Shown here: positions 7,713 to 16,112 of the stretch, in pieces
How the letters are laid out: each line of letters opens with the position of its first letter
Position numbering within the stretch: position 1 is the first letter of the stretch
Assembly (NCBI RefSeq): GCF_040546595.1
Contig: NZ_JBEPOB010000001.1
Span: 3,783,001 to 3,847,000 of the forward strand
DNA: 64,000 bases
Origin: Bosea sp. OAE506
GTDB lineage: Bacteria; Pseudomonadota; Alphaproteobacteria; Rhizobiales; Beijerinckiaceae
Reading direction: 5' to 3'
Notes under the pieces: model-generated
What the model was told of the DNA's origin: nothing
Databases searched by the model: none
What the model saw: the letters and a program-made list of their open reading frames with translations, nothing else
Program-made: the position numbers and the translations under genes

Positions 7713-9215
7713 ATGCGACGACTTCTATCGACATTGGCCGTCACGATCGGCCTTTCGACGGCGCTGACGGCGCTGCCCGCCGCCGCCCAGGGCACCGTGC
7801 GCGTCGCGCTCGGGACGACGCTGAGCCAGCTCGACCCGGCCAAGACAACGATCGGCGACGAGTATGTCTACGTCCACCTGCTGTTCAACGGGCTGTCGCG
7901 CATCGATCCCGACATGACGGTGAAGCCCGATCTCGCCGAGAGCTGGACGGCGTCCGACGATCTCAAGACCTGGACCTTCAAGCTGCGCCAAGGCGTCAAG
8001 TTCCACCATGGCCGGGTGATGGACGCCGAGGACGTGGTCGCGACGATGAATCGCATCCTCGACCCGGCGACGGGCTCGCGCGCCCGCACCGGCCTGTCGA
8101 TGGTCGATGGCATCTCCGCCACCGACCCGATGACGGTCGAGTTCAAGCTCAACATCCCCTATGCCGGCTTCGCCGACATCTTCGCCGACCGCAACCTGCG
8201 CATCGTCCCCAAGGACAAGCTCGCCGAGCTCTCGACGCAGCCGATCGGCACGGGGCCGTTCATGTTCAAGTCCTGGTCGCCCGGCGACCGGCTCGAGCTG
8301 GTCAAGAACCCCAGCTACTTTGAAGCCGGCCTGCCGAAGGTCGACGGCGCGACGCTGCGCATCATTCCGGAGTCCGCGGCGCGCATGGCGGCGCTGGAAT
8401 CGGGGGCGATCGATATCGTCTGGAGCATGCCCTATGAGGCGGTCGACAAGCTGAAGACCAGTGCGACTGCACGGGCCGACAGCGTTTCGACGCCGACCTG
8501 GGATGGCGTGATCCTGAACAACGACCGCCCGCCCTTCAACGATGTGCGCGTCCGCAAGGCTCTGGCGCTAACCATCGACAAGGAGGCGATCGTCGAACTC
8601 GCCCTGTTCGGTCAGGGTAACCCGACCTTCAGTCCGATCCCGCCCAGCCACCCCTATTTCAACAAGGCGATGAAGTTCGCCCCGCCGGACATCGCGCAGG
8701 CCAAGAAGCTGCTGGCAGAGGCCGGCTTCCCCAACGGCTTCGACGTGCCGATGCAGGTGCCGCAGGAGCGCGAGCAGCGCGTGCGCGTCGGCGTCGCCGT
8801 GCGCGACATGGCCAAGGCCGCCGGTATCCGCATCAATGTCGAGCGGGTGCCCTTCGCCTCCTACACCGCCAATGTTGCTGGCAAGGCGCAGATGTATGTC
8901 GACGGGTACTTCGCCCGGCCGACGATCGATACGGCGATCTATCCGTTCTACCATTCGTCCGGAAGCTGGAACAAGCAGCTCTGGCTCTACAAGGACGTGC
9001 GCGTCGATCAGCTTCTGGACGACGCCCGCAAGACCAATGACGAGGCAGCCCGCAAGGTGATCTTCGGCAAGTTCCAGGAGCTCGTCGAGGAGACCGTGCC
9101 CGGCATCATCGCCTACTCGGCGGCGCATGTGAACGGCGTCAGCAAGAAGGTCGACGGCTTCAAATCGACCCCGATGCAGTGGCTCGAGCTCAAGAGCGTC
9201 TCGATCAAGCCCTGA
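7713..9215 (+). CDS. ABC transporter substrate-binding protein, family 5 (dipeptide/oligopeptide/nickel type)
   Basis: This 500-residue exported binding protein begins with a Sec signal peptide (basic MRRLLST, hydrophobic core, cleavage near ALPAAAQG at about 26). The SBP_bac_5 core is visible in VHLLFNGLSRIDPD, LAESWTAS, WTFKLRQGVKFHHG and VRKALALTIDKEAI. GAGGGG precedes the ATG. It captures the periplasmic ligand for the permease and ATPase genes that follow. The neighbours point to a nitrogenous ligand (peptide-like, opine or ureido acid) rather than ordinary dipeptides. An 11-bp hairpin separates it from the permease gene. Confidence 0.93.
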   Translation: MRRLLSTLAVTIGLSTALTALPAAAQGTVRVALGTTLSQLDPAKTTIGDEYVYVHLLFNGLSRIDPDMTVKPDLAESWTASDDLKTWTFKLRQGVKFHHGRVMDAEDVVATMNRILDPATGSRARTGLSMVDGISATDPMTVEFKLNIPYAGFADIFADRNLRIVPKDKLAELSTQPIGTGPFMFKSWSPGDRLELVKNPSYFEAGLPKVDGATLRIIPESAARMAALESGAIDIVWSMPYEAVDKLKTSATARADSVSTPTWDGVILNNDRPPFNDVRVRKALALTIDKEAIVELALFGQGNPTFSPIPPSHPYFNKAMKFAPPDIAQAKKLLAEAGFPNGFDVPMQVPQEREQRVRVGVAVRDMAKAAGIRINVERVPFASYTANVAGKAQMYVDGYFARPTIDTAIYPFYHSSGSWNKQLWLYKDVRVDQLLDDARKTNDEAARKVIFGKFQELVEETVPGIIAYSAAHVNGVSKKVDGFKSTPMQWLELKSVSIKP

Positions 9216-9225
9216 TCCAAGCCTC

Positions 9226-9264
9226 TGCGCCCGCCCTCCCCGCGATGCGGCGCGGGCGGGCGCA
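9226..9264 (+). promoter_or_regulatory. Intercistronic hairpin between binding protein and permease genes
   Basis: TGCGCCCGCCC (9226-9236) and GGGCGGGCGCA (9254-9264) form a perfect 11-bp stem in the 76-bp gap. No T-tract follows. Such structures stabilise the 3' end of an upstream binding-protein message and lower expression of the permeases downstream. Confidence 0.65.
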
Positions 9265-9291
9265 GCCCCGGCTCACTGGAACCCGTCTCCA

Positions 9292-10248
9292 ATGGCAGCC
9301 TACATCACCCGACGCCTGGCCTTCGTGGTCCTCGTCCTCGTGGCGGTGTCGATGCTCGTCTTCGGCGTCACCACGCTGCTGCCGGCCAATGTCGCCTATC
9401 TGATCCTCGGCGCCTTCGCGACGCCCGAGCAGGTCCGCGCGCTCGAGCTCAAGCTTGGCCTCACCGACCCGGTCTGGCAGCAATATCTGCGCTGGGCCGG
9501 CGGCTTCGTCATGGGCGATCTCGGCGTTTCGACACTGATGAACCGGCCGGTCGGGCCGATGCTGCTGGAAGCGCTGCAGCACTCGCTCATGCTGACGGGC
9601 CTCTCCTTCGTGCTGATCGCCGTCATCGGTGTGGGCCTCGGCGTCGCCGCCGCGCTGCGCCATGGCCGCCCGCTCGACCACGGCGTCTCGGTCGCGACCT
9701 ATCTCGGCATCGCTGTGCCCGAGTTCTTCTGGGCGATCGTGGTCATCATCGTCTTCGCCGCCTGGCTCGGCTGGCTGCCGGCCTCGGGCTACGAGCCGAT
9801 CTCGGCCGGCGTCTGGGAATGGGCCAAGCACCTGATCGCGCCCACCATCACGCTCGTCTTCGGGCATCTCGCCCATGTCTCGCGGCTGACGCGCTCCAGC
9901 ATGATCGAGGTGATGCAGAGCCCCTATATCACCGCCGCCCGCGCCAAGGGCCTGCCCGAGCGGGTGATCGTGCTGCACCATGCGCTGCGCAACGCTCTTT
10001 TGCCGACGATCACGGTGCTGGCGCTGGATTTCGGCCGGCTGATGGGCGGCATCGTCGTGATCGAGACCGTCTTCGCCTATCCCGGCCTCGGCCGGCTCGT
10101 CGTCTTCTCGATCCAGAACCGCGATCTGCCGACGCTGCAGGCCGCGATCCTGGTGGTCGCCGCGATCTACGCGCTCGCCAACCTCCTGGCCGACCTGCTC
10201 TATGCCCGCCTCAACCCAAAAATCCGGTTCGGCCGCCATGTCGCCTGA
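9292..10248 (+). CDS. ABC transporter permease, DppB/OppB type
   Basis: This is a 318-residue inner-membrane permease. The N-terminal helix MAAYITRRLAFVVLVLVAV is typical of DppB-like subunits, and further hydrophobic segments follow. The cytoplasmic EAA loop reads AARAKGLPERVIVLHHALRN, the contact for the ATPase. It ends by overlapping the following permease by 11 bases. It forms the heteromeric channel with the next gene and is energised by the fused ATPase at 11107. Confidence 0.92.
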   Translation: MAAYITRRLAFVVLVLVAVSMLVFGVTTLLPANVAYLILGAFATPEQVRALELKLGLTDPVWQQYLRWAGGFVMGDLGVSTLMNRPVGPMLLEALQHSLMLTGLSFVLIAVIGVGLGVAAALRHGRPLDHGVSVATYLGIAVPEFFWAIVVIIVFAAWLGWLPASGYEPISAGVWEWAKHLIAPTITLVFGHLAHVSRLTRSSMIEVMQSPYITAARAKGLPERVIVLHHALRNALLPTITVLALDFGRLMGGIVVIETVFAYPGLGRLVVFSIQNRDLPTLQAAILVVAAIYALANLLADLLYARLNPKIRFGRHVA

Positions 10249-11107
10249 GCCAGCCCTCGCCACGCCGGCAAAGCCGCCGCGCAAGCCGATGCCGCTGCAG
10301 CTCAAGGCCGGGCTTGCCATCACCGGCACCATCCTGCTGCTCGGGCTGCTCGCGCCCTGGATCGCGCCCCACCCCTGGGACACGATCTCGATGCGCACGC
10401 GCTTCCTGGCGCCGAACGCGACCTATTGGCTCGGCACCGACGAATATGGCCGCGACGTGCTGAGCCGCCTCCTGATGGGGGCCAGGCTCTCGATCGGCAT
10501 GGGTGTCGCGGCGACCCTGTTCAGCCTCGCCATCGGCGTGCCGATGGGGTTGGCGGCCGGCTATTTCCGCGGCTGGGTCGATGAGGCGCTGATGCGGCTG
10601 GCCGATGTGCTGATGGCGATCCCGCCGATCATGCTCGGCCTGCTCGTGCTGGCGGTGACGCCGCCCGCCCTGTGGAAGACCGCGCTCGCCGTCGGCTTCG
10701 TCTACATCCCGCCGATCGCGCGGCTGGCGCGCAGCGTGACGCTGACGCTGGCCAATGAGGAGTTCGTGCAGGCCGCCAAGGCGCGGGCCGAGAGCACGTC
10801 CTACATCCTGTTCCGCGAGATCCTGCCCAATGCCTGGCCGCCACTAATCGTCGAGGCTAGCCTGCGCGTGACCTATGCGATCCTGCTCGGCTCGGCGCTG
10901 TCCTTCCTCGGGCTCGGCGCCCAGCCGCCCAGTTCCGACTGGGGGCTGATGATTTCGGAGGCGCGCTCCTTCCTCGACCGTGCGCCCTGGATCGCGCTGG
11001 CTCCGGGGCTGGCCATGTGCCTGCTGGTGATCGGCATCAACCTGCTCGGCGACGGCGCCCGCGAGCGCCTCGATCCGCGCCTCAAGGCGCGGCTGGGGAA
11101 GGCCTGA
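10238..11107 (+). CDS. ABC transporter permease, DppC/OppC type
   Basis: This 289-residue permease carries the DppC-type N-terminal segment, with the HPWDTISMRTRFLAP stretch followed by WLGTDEYGRDVLSRLLMGAR, a hallmark of this subunit. The EAA-like loop is QAAKARAESTSYILFREILP. The ATG at 10238 is chosen because it leaves a short overlap with dppB and a normal N-terminus; an earlier in-frame ATG at 10202 would add 12 unlikely residues. Its stop overlaps the ATPase start by one base. Confidence 0.92.
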   Translation: MSPEPALATPAKPPRKPMPLQLKAGLAITGTILLLGLLAPWIAPHPWDTISMRTRFLAPNATYWLGTDEYGRDVLSRLLMGARLSIGMGVAATLFSLAIGVPMGLAAGYFRGWVDEALMRLADVLMAIPPIMLGLLVLAVTPPALWKTALAVGFVYIPPIARLARSVTLTLANEEFVQAAKARAESTSYILFREILPNAWPPLIVEASLRVTYAILLGSALSFLGLGAQPPSSDWGLMISEARSFLDRAPWIALAPGLAMCLLVIGINLLGDGARERLDPRLKARLGKA

Positions 11108-12981
11108 TGCTGATCATCGACGACCTGACCGTCCGCTACCGCACCGCCGGCGGCGAGATCGAGGCGCTGTCCTCGGTCAGCCTCCAGGCCCGCAGGGGCT
11201 CGACGCTGGCACTCGTCGGCGAATCCGGCTCCGGCAAGAGCACGATCGCGCTGGCCGCCATGGGGCTTTTGCCGGCGGAGGCCTCCGTACCCTCGGGCCG
11301 CATCCTCTTCGACGGCGCCGACATCCTGACCATGGGGGACGAGGCGCGCCGGCAATTGCGCGGCTCGCGCATCGGCCTCGTCTTCCAGGACCCGTTCTCG
11401 GTGCTGAATCCCAGCTTGCGGATCGGCGACCAGGTCGGCGAAGGCCTCGTGCATCACCGCGGCTTCACGCCGGAGGCCGCCTTCGAACGGGCCATCGCGC
11501 TGCTCGACGAGGTCGGTATCGTCAAGCCGGACGCCGTCGCGAAGGCCTATCCGCACGAGCTCTCGGGCGGCATGCGGCAACGCGCGCTGATCGCGGGGGC
11601 GCTCGCCTCGGAGCCCGAGCTGCTGATCCTGGACGAGCCGACCACGGCGCTGGACGTCACCATCGAGGCGCAGATCCTCGACCTGCTCGAAGATCTGCGG
11701 GCCCGGCGCGGCCTGACGATGCTCTTCATCAGCCACAATCTCGGCGTCGTCCGCCGGATCGCCGACGAGGTCGCCGTGCTCTATGCCGGGCAGATCGTCG
11801 AGCAGGGCGCGACCGAGGATGTGCTGCAGCGACCGGCCCATCCCTACAGCAAGGGGCTGCTCGCCGCGATCCCGCGCATCGGCCGCAAGACGGCGCGGCT
11901 CGCCGCCATTCCCGGCCGCCTGCCCGATCTGCGCCAGCCGCCGACGGGCTGCCGCTTCGCGCCGCGCTGCCCCTTCGCAACGCCCGACAGCCAGGCTCCG
12001 CAGAGCCTGCGCGACATCGGCGGCCGGCTCGCGCGCTGCAGTTCCGCTGAGACGCTGCGCGAAACGCCCTGGCCGGTCCAGGCGGAGGCCGACGCCGTCG
12101 GATCCCCCTCACCCGCCACCCAGGCGGTCACGGCCGAGCCGGTCGTCGCCGTCGAGCATCTCACCAAGAGCTTCGTTCTCGGCCGCGGCAAGCTGCGCTT
12201 CGAGGGCTGGCGCCCGGTTCGCGACGCCATCCGCATCCGGCCGGTCGACGACATCTCGCTGACGATCGCGCCCGGCGAGGTCGTCGGCCTCGTCGGCGAA
12301 TCCGGTTCCGGCAAGACGACGCTGGGGCGCACGATCCTGCGGCTGGTCGAGGCGGATTCCGGCGTCATCCGGATTGGCGGCGAGACCGTCTCCGGCAAGC
12401 CGCAGAGCGCGCTCGAGGCGATGCGGCGCACCGCGCAGATCGTCTTCCAGAACCCGGATTCCTCGCTCAACCCGCGCAAGACGATCCGCGAGCTGCTGGG
12501 CCGGCCGATCGCCCGCTTCGGCCTTGCGCCGGCGGCCGATATCCCCAGGCGCGTTGACGAACTGCTCGATCTGGTGCGCCTGCCTGTCCATTACGCCGAC
12601 CGCTACCCGCACCAGATGAGCGGCGGCGAGAAGCAGCGCGTCGGCATTGCGCGGGCGCTGGCGACGCAGCCGCGCTTCATCGTCTGCGACGAGCCGGTCT
12701 CGGCGCTGGACGTCTCCGTGCAGGCGGCGATCGTCAACCTGCTGGCGGATCTCAAGGACCGGCTCGGCGTCGCCTATCTCTTCATCTCGCATGACATCTC
12801 GGTCGTCGCCCATCTCGCCGACCGGGTGGCGGTGATGCATCACGGCAAGATCGTCGAGGTCGGTCCGGCGGACGCGATCATGAACGCGCCGAGCCACCCC
12901 TACACGATCAGGCTGCTGTCAGCCGTGCCGCGCGTCGATGGTCCGGCGCATGCGCGCCGCGAGGCGGTCGTCGCGGAATAG
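11107..12981 (+). CDS. Dipeptide-type ABC transporter, two fused ATPases (DppD-DppF)
   Basis: This 624-residue protein holds two complete ABC ATPase cassettes. The first has GESGSGKST near residue 38, signature LSGGMRQR and Walker B LLILDEPTTALD. It is followed by the oligopeptide-transporter C-terminal region with RCPFATPDSQAPQ. The second has GESGSGKTT near 398, MSGGEKQRVGIARAL and FIVCDEPVSALD. Family members usually encode these as separate DppD and DppF proteins, although fusions such as GsiA/YejF are known. It powers the two permeases encoded just upstream. TGATG overlap supports the start. Confidence 0.93.
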   Translation: MLIIDDLTVRYRTAGGEIEALSSVSLQARRGSTLALVGESGSGKSTIALAAMGLLPAEASVPSGRILFDGADILTMGDEARRQLRGSRIGLVFQDPFSVLNPSLRIGDQVGEGLVHHRGFTPEAAFERAIALLDEVGIVKPDAVAKAYPHELSGGMRQRALIAGALASEPELLILDEPTTALDVTIEAQILDLLEDLRARRGLTMLFISHNLGVVRRIADEVAVLYAGQIVEQGATEDVLQRPAHPYSKGLLAAIPRIGRKTARLAAIPGRLPDLRQPPTGCRFAPRCPFATPDSQAPQSLRDIGGRLARCSSAETLRETPWPVQAEADAVGSPSPATQAVTAEPVVAVEHLTKSFVLGRGKLRFEGWRPVRDAIRIRPVDDISLTIAPGEVVGLVGESGSGKTTLGRTILRLVEADSGVIRIGGETVSGKPQSALEAMRRTAQIVFQNPDSSLNPRKTIRELLGRPIARFGLAPAADIPRRVDELLDLVRLPVHYADRYPHQMSGGEKQRVGIARALATQPRFIVCDEPVSALDVSVQAAIVNLLADLKDRLGVAYLFISHDISVVAHLADRVAVMHHGKIVEVGPADAIMNAPSHPYTIRLLSAVPRVDGPAHARREAVVAE

Positions 12982-13040
12982 ACTGCTGCGCGAATCACTT
13001 GGGGGCGTTTGCTCTCGCGGCGCATAAGCGCTGTGCGCGC

Positions 13041-13817
13041 TCAGGCGAGCATGCGCGTATCGCCGCAGACCGAGATCTCCTGCCCCGAGATCGTCTTCGC
13101 GAAGGGCGAGGCGAGGAAGACGATCTGTTTGGCGATGTCGGCGGGGTCGACGAACTGCTTGATCGAGACGCCGGCAAAGAGGCGCTGCGTCATCTCGTCA
13201 TGCGAGACGTTGAAGCTGCGCGCCTTGTTGGCGATGACGCTCTGGATCCGCGGCCCCTCGACCAGGCCGGGGCAGATCGCATTGGCGCGGATGCCGAATT
13301 CGCCGAGCTCGGCGGAGAGCGCCTTGGTGAAGCCGATGACGCCCCATTTCGCCGCGGCATAGGGCGAGCGCAGCGGGAAGCCGTGCTTGCCGGCCTGGCT
13401 GGAGAGATTGACGATCGAGGCGTTCGTCGACTGCTTGAGATGCGGGACCGCCAGCCGCGTGCAGTTGAACTGCCCGGTCAGGTCGATGGCGACGCAGGAA
13501 TCCCAGTCCTCGGGCGCGATCTCGTCGACGCGTCCGGTCGGGCCCGCGATGCCGGCATTGTTGACCAGGCAGTCGAGCCCGCCCAGCGCTGCCAGTGCCT
13601 CCTCCATCAGCCGCGCGACGGCCGCCCGGTCCGAGACGTCGCAGACCGACTGCGTCATCGCCGGGTCGCTCTTGGCCATGTCGGCAAGCGCGCCGCGATC
13701 CACATCGCAGATATGGACCTTCGCGCCCTCGGCCGCGAAGGCGCGCGCCGTGGCGCGGCCGATGCCATTGGCGCCGGCCGTCACCAGCACGCGCAGCCCC
13801 TTGATCTGCAGGTCCAT
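13041..13817 (-). CDS. SDR family NAD(P)-dependent oxidoreductase
   Basis: This is a 258-residue classical short-chain dehydrogenase. The cofactor motif is TAGANGIG near residue 13 (usually TGxxxGIG, so Gly2 is Ala), followed by CDVSD, NNAGIAG near 89, and the catalytic Ser region NLSSQAG with the Y-A-A-A-K pair. It lies 14 bases after a GntR gene on the same strand, so the two form an operon divergent from the Liv transporter genes. It probably oxidises a hydroxyl of the imported compound or intermediate; the substrate is not deducible. Confidence 0.9.
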   Translation of the reverse strand: MDLQIKGLRVLVTAGANGIGRATARAFAAEGAKVHICDVDRGALADMAKSDPAMTQSVCDVSDRAAVARLMEEALAALGGLDCLVNNAGIAGPTGRVDEIAPEDWDSCVAIDLTGQFNCTRLAVPHLKQSTNASIVNLSSQAGKHGFPLRSPYAAAKWGVIGFTKALSAELGEFGIRANAICPGLVEGPRIQSVIANKARSFNVSHDEMTQRLFAGVSIKQFVDPADIAKQIVFLASPFAKTISGQEISVCGDTRMLA

Positions 13818-13831
13818 TCCGTCTCTCCCCG

Positions 13832-14587
13832 TCAGGCCCGAAGCTGGCCCGTTTCTTCGATATGGGCGGCCGCGGCCGCGATGTCGTCTTCCAGCGCCGC
13901 GCGGGCGGCCGGCGCGTCCCGTCGGCGCACGGCCTCCAGCAGGCGGGCATGGGCCTGCATGGCGCTGCCGCCTTCAAGCCGGCGCGGCTCGTGGCGCATG
14001 TCGAGATTGAGGATCGGCCCCGCCTTGAGCCAGAGCCGCTCGATCATCTCGATCAGGCTCGGCATAGCGGCCGCCTCGTAGAGCGCGAAATGCAGGTCTC
14101 GATTGGCCGCGACGGCCGCGGCACTGTCGGGCGGATCGGCGCTCGCCGCCTGGCGGAAAGCGGCGTCGAAGGCCATGATCCGGTCGATGTCGGCCGGCGC
14201 CGCCTGCCGCGCCGCCTCCTCCGCCGCGAAGCCCTCGACCACGAGCCGCAGCCGGGTGAGCTCGCGAAACTGCGCCAGCGAGAGCACGGGCACGCGCACC
14301 GCCCGGCCGGGCAGTACCTCGAGCGCGCCATCGGCCGCAAGCCTGCTGACCGCCTCGCGCACCGGCATCATCGAAACGCCGAGCGCTTCGGCGACGCGGC
14401 GCAGCGACAGCTTCTCGCCGGGCGCCAGACGGCCCGCGACCAGCAGCGCGCGCAGCTCGCCCGTGACGCGCTCGCCCAGCGTCTCGCGCGGCAGGGCGCC
14501 GATGGCGTCGAGCGCCGAGGCGTCGGCCTCCCCCGGGGGAGCCGGCCGCTCGGAGGCGGTTCGCGAGGGCTGGACAGCAGCGGTCAT
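13832..14587 (-). CDS. GntR family transcriptional regulator, FCD domain
   Basis: This is a 251-residue regulator. The wHTH region covers about residues 35-95 (GERVTGELRALLVAGRL, LSLRRVAEALGVSMMPVREA). An all-helical FCD ligand-binding domain follows, with the metal/ligand pattern LVVEGFAAEEAARQA, NRDLHFALYEA and MQAHARLLEAVRRRD. ATG 14587 is preferred; a GTG at 14611 would begin inside the palindrome at 14602-14613. It is divergent from the Liv binding-protein gene and likely represses both directions until its ligand binds. Confidence 0.9.
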   Translation of the reverse strand: MTAAVQPSRTASERPAPPGEADASALDAIGALPRETLGERVTGELRALLVAGRLAPGEKLSLRRVAEALGVSMMPVREAVSRLAADGALEVLPGRAVRVPVLSLAQFRELTRLRLVVEGFAAEEAARQAAPADIDRIMAFDAAFRQAASADPPDSAAAVAANRDLHFALYEAAAMPSLIEMIERLWLKAGPILNLDMRHEPRRLEGGSAMQAHARLLEAVRRRDAPAARAALEDDIAAAAAHIEETGQLRA

Positions 14588-14601
14588 GTCTGCCAACCTA
14601 A

Positions 14602-14613
14602 CTGTGATCACAG
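14602..14613. promoter_or_regulatory. Candidate GntR/FCD operator in the divergent gntR-liv gap
   Basis: CTGTGATCACAG is a perfect 12-bp palindrome 14 bases upstream of the gntR ATG, within the 107-bp gap shared with the Liv binding-protein gene. FCD-type GntR regulators use short palindromes of this size. It is probably the regulator's own site. Confidence 0.6.
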
Positions 14614-14694
14614 ATCACGACAAGCGGCGTCAGACCGCTGATCAACATCCGCCGACGCCACAACGGTGCGGCGTCCGTTCTGGGAGGAACGTCC

Positions 14695-15957
14695 ATGTCA
14701 GACCTGTTGAAGACGACCCGACTCTCGCGCCGGCAGGCGCTGGCCGGGCTCGGTGCCGGCACCGCCGTCGGCCTGATCGCCAGCCCCTCGATCATTCTGG
14801 CGCAGACGCCCGACGCGATCCGCTTCGGCCATCTGACGCCGCGCACGGGCTTTCTCGGCCCGCTCGGCGAATACGGCGTGATGGCGGTCGATCTCGCGGT
14901 CGAGGAGATCAACGCGGCGGGCGGCGTCAACGGCCGCAAGCTCGAGGCGCTGAAGGAGGATTCGGTCAATCCGCAGACGGCTTCGACCAAGGCCGAGCGC
15001 ATGATCGAGCGCGACAAGGTCACCTGCATTCTCGGCGAGATCTCCTCGGCCTCCTGCCTGACGATCTCGCAGGTCGCGGCGCGCAACAAGACGCTCTTCG
15101 TCAACACCGGCGGCAACTCCGACGCGCTGCGCGGCGAGAGCTGCAACCGCTACATGTTCCATGTCGAGCACCAGAACTCGATGTATGTGAAAAGCTGCGG
15201 CCGCTCGCTGATGGCGCAGGGGCTGGTGAAGGGTAAGAAGTGGTTCTCGCTCACCGCCGACTACGCCTTCGGCCATGACCTGCTCAAGGTCGCCAAGCGC
15301 TTCATGGAGGCCAATGGCGGCCAGTTCGCCGCCGACAAGCTGGTGCCGACCGACGCGACCGACTTCTCCGCGCTGCTGCTCGAAATCCGCGCCGCCAAGC
15401 CCGACCTCGTGATCTCGAACCTCGCCGGCAACCAGATCACCAACTTCCTGAAGCAGTATTCGGAGTTCGGCCTGACCTTCCCGGTCGCCGGCTTCGGCTT
15501 CGATACGGCTCTGGCCTGGGCCGCCGGCAAGGACAATTTCGCCGGCATCTGGCCCTGCGTCTGGCACCACCTGATCGACACCCCCGGCACCAAGGCCTTT
15601 GTCGCCGCCTTCACCAAGAAGTACGGCAAGCCGCCGGAGAACCAGGCCTGGGGCGACTACATGGCCGTGAAGATCATGGCGCAGTCGATGAACGAGCTGA
15701 AATCGACCGAGACGGCCAAGATCCTGGAGCATTGGGAGAAGGGCGCGAAGTTCGACGTGCTCAAGGGCCGGCCGGGCTACTTCCGCGCCTCTGACCATCA
15801 GCTCATCAGCGAGATGTACACGATCACGGCGCTGCCGGCCGCGCAGGTCAAGAACCCGTGGGATCTCTTCACCTCGTCCCCGGCCGTGCCCGGCCCCAAC
15901 GAGGACATGGAGGTCATCGCCACCAGCGGCGACGAGGCCGTCTGCAAGATGAGCTGA
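14695..15957 (+). CDS. ABC transporter substrate-binding protein, branched-chain amino acid (LivJ/AmiC) type
   Basis: This 420-residue Peripla_BP_6 protein starts with a twin-arginine-like leader (TTRLSRRQALAGLG) and a hydrophobic stretch ending near IILAQTPD. The mature part has RFGHLTPRTGFLGPLGEYG, AVEEINAAGGVNGRKLE and VNTGGNSDALRGESCNRYMF. GGGAGGAACGTCC gives a strong ribosome site. Members bind branched-chain amino acids, urea, amides or aromatic acids, so the family does not fix the ligand. It is separated from the permease genes by a RIME-like repeat. Confidence 0.92.
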   Translation: MSDLLKTTRLSRRQALAGLGAGTAVGLIASPSIILAQTPDAIRFGHLTPRTGFLGPLGEYGVMAVDLAVEEINAAGGVNGRKLEALKEDSVNPQTASTKAERMIERDKVTCILGEISSASCLTISQVAARNKTLFVNTGGNSDALRGESCNRYMFHVEHQNSMYVKSCGRSLMAQGLVKGKKWFSLTADYAFGHDLLKVAKRFMEANGGQFAADKLVPTDATDFSALLLEIRAAKPDLVISNLAGNQITNFLKQYSEFGLTFPVAGFGFDTALAWAAGKDNFAGIWPCVWHHLIDTPGTKAFVAAFTKKYGKPPENQAWGDYMAVKIMAQSMNELKSTETAKILEHWEKGAKFDVLKGRPGYFRASDHQLISEMYTITALPAAQVKNPWDLFTSSPAVPGPNEDMEVIATSGDEAVCKMS

Positions 15958-15964
15958 GGGCTCG

Positions 15965-16060
15965 TTCGTCATTCTCGGGCGGCGCGCAGCGCCGACCCGG
16001 GAATCTCATGACGGGAGACTTCTGGTTTCCCAGATGGTCGGGTCAGGCCCGACCATGACG
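15965..16060 (+). repeat. RIME-like dispersed intergenic repeat, copy 1
   Basis: This ~96-bp element runs from TTCGTCATTCTCGGGC to GGCCCGACCATGACG. It has CGTCAT/ATGACG ends and two internal imperfect hairpins (CTCGGGC with GACCCGGG, and ATGGTCGGGTC with GCCCGACCAT). The reverse complement of 19547-19643 is a second copy. The architecture of two palindromes in ~100 bp resembles rhizobial RIME elements. It lies between the binding-protein and permease genes. Confidence 0.75.
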
Positions 16061-16112
16061 CGCCACGCTGAAGGCCCTTCCCTGCAGCGCGCTTTCCGAT
16101 AAAGGCCAATCC

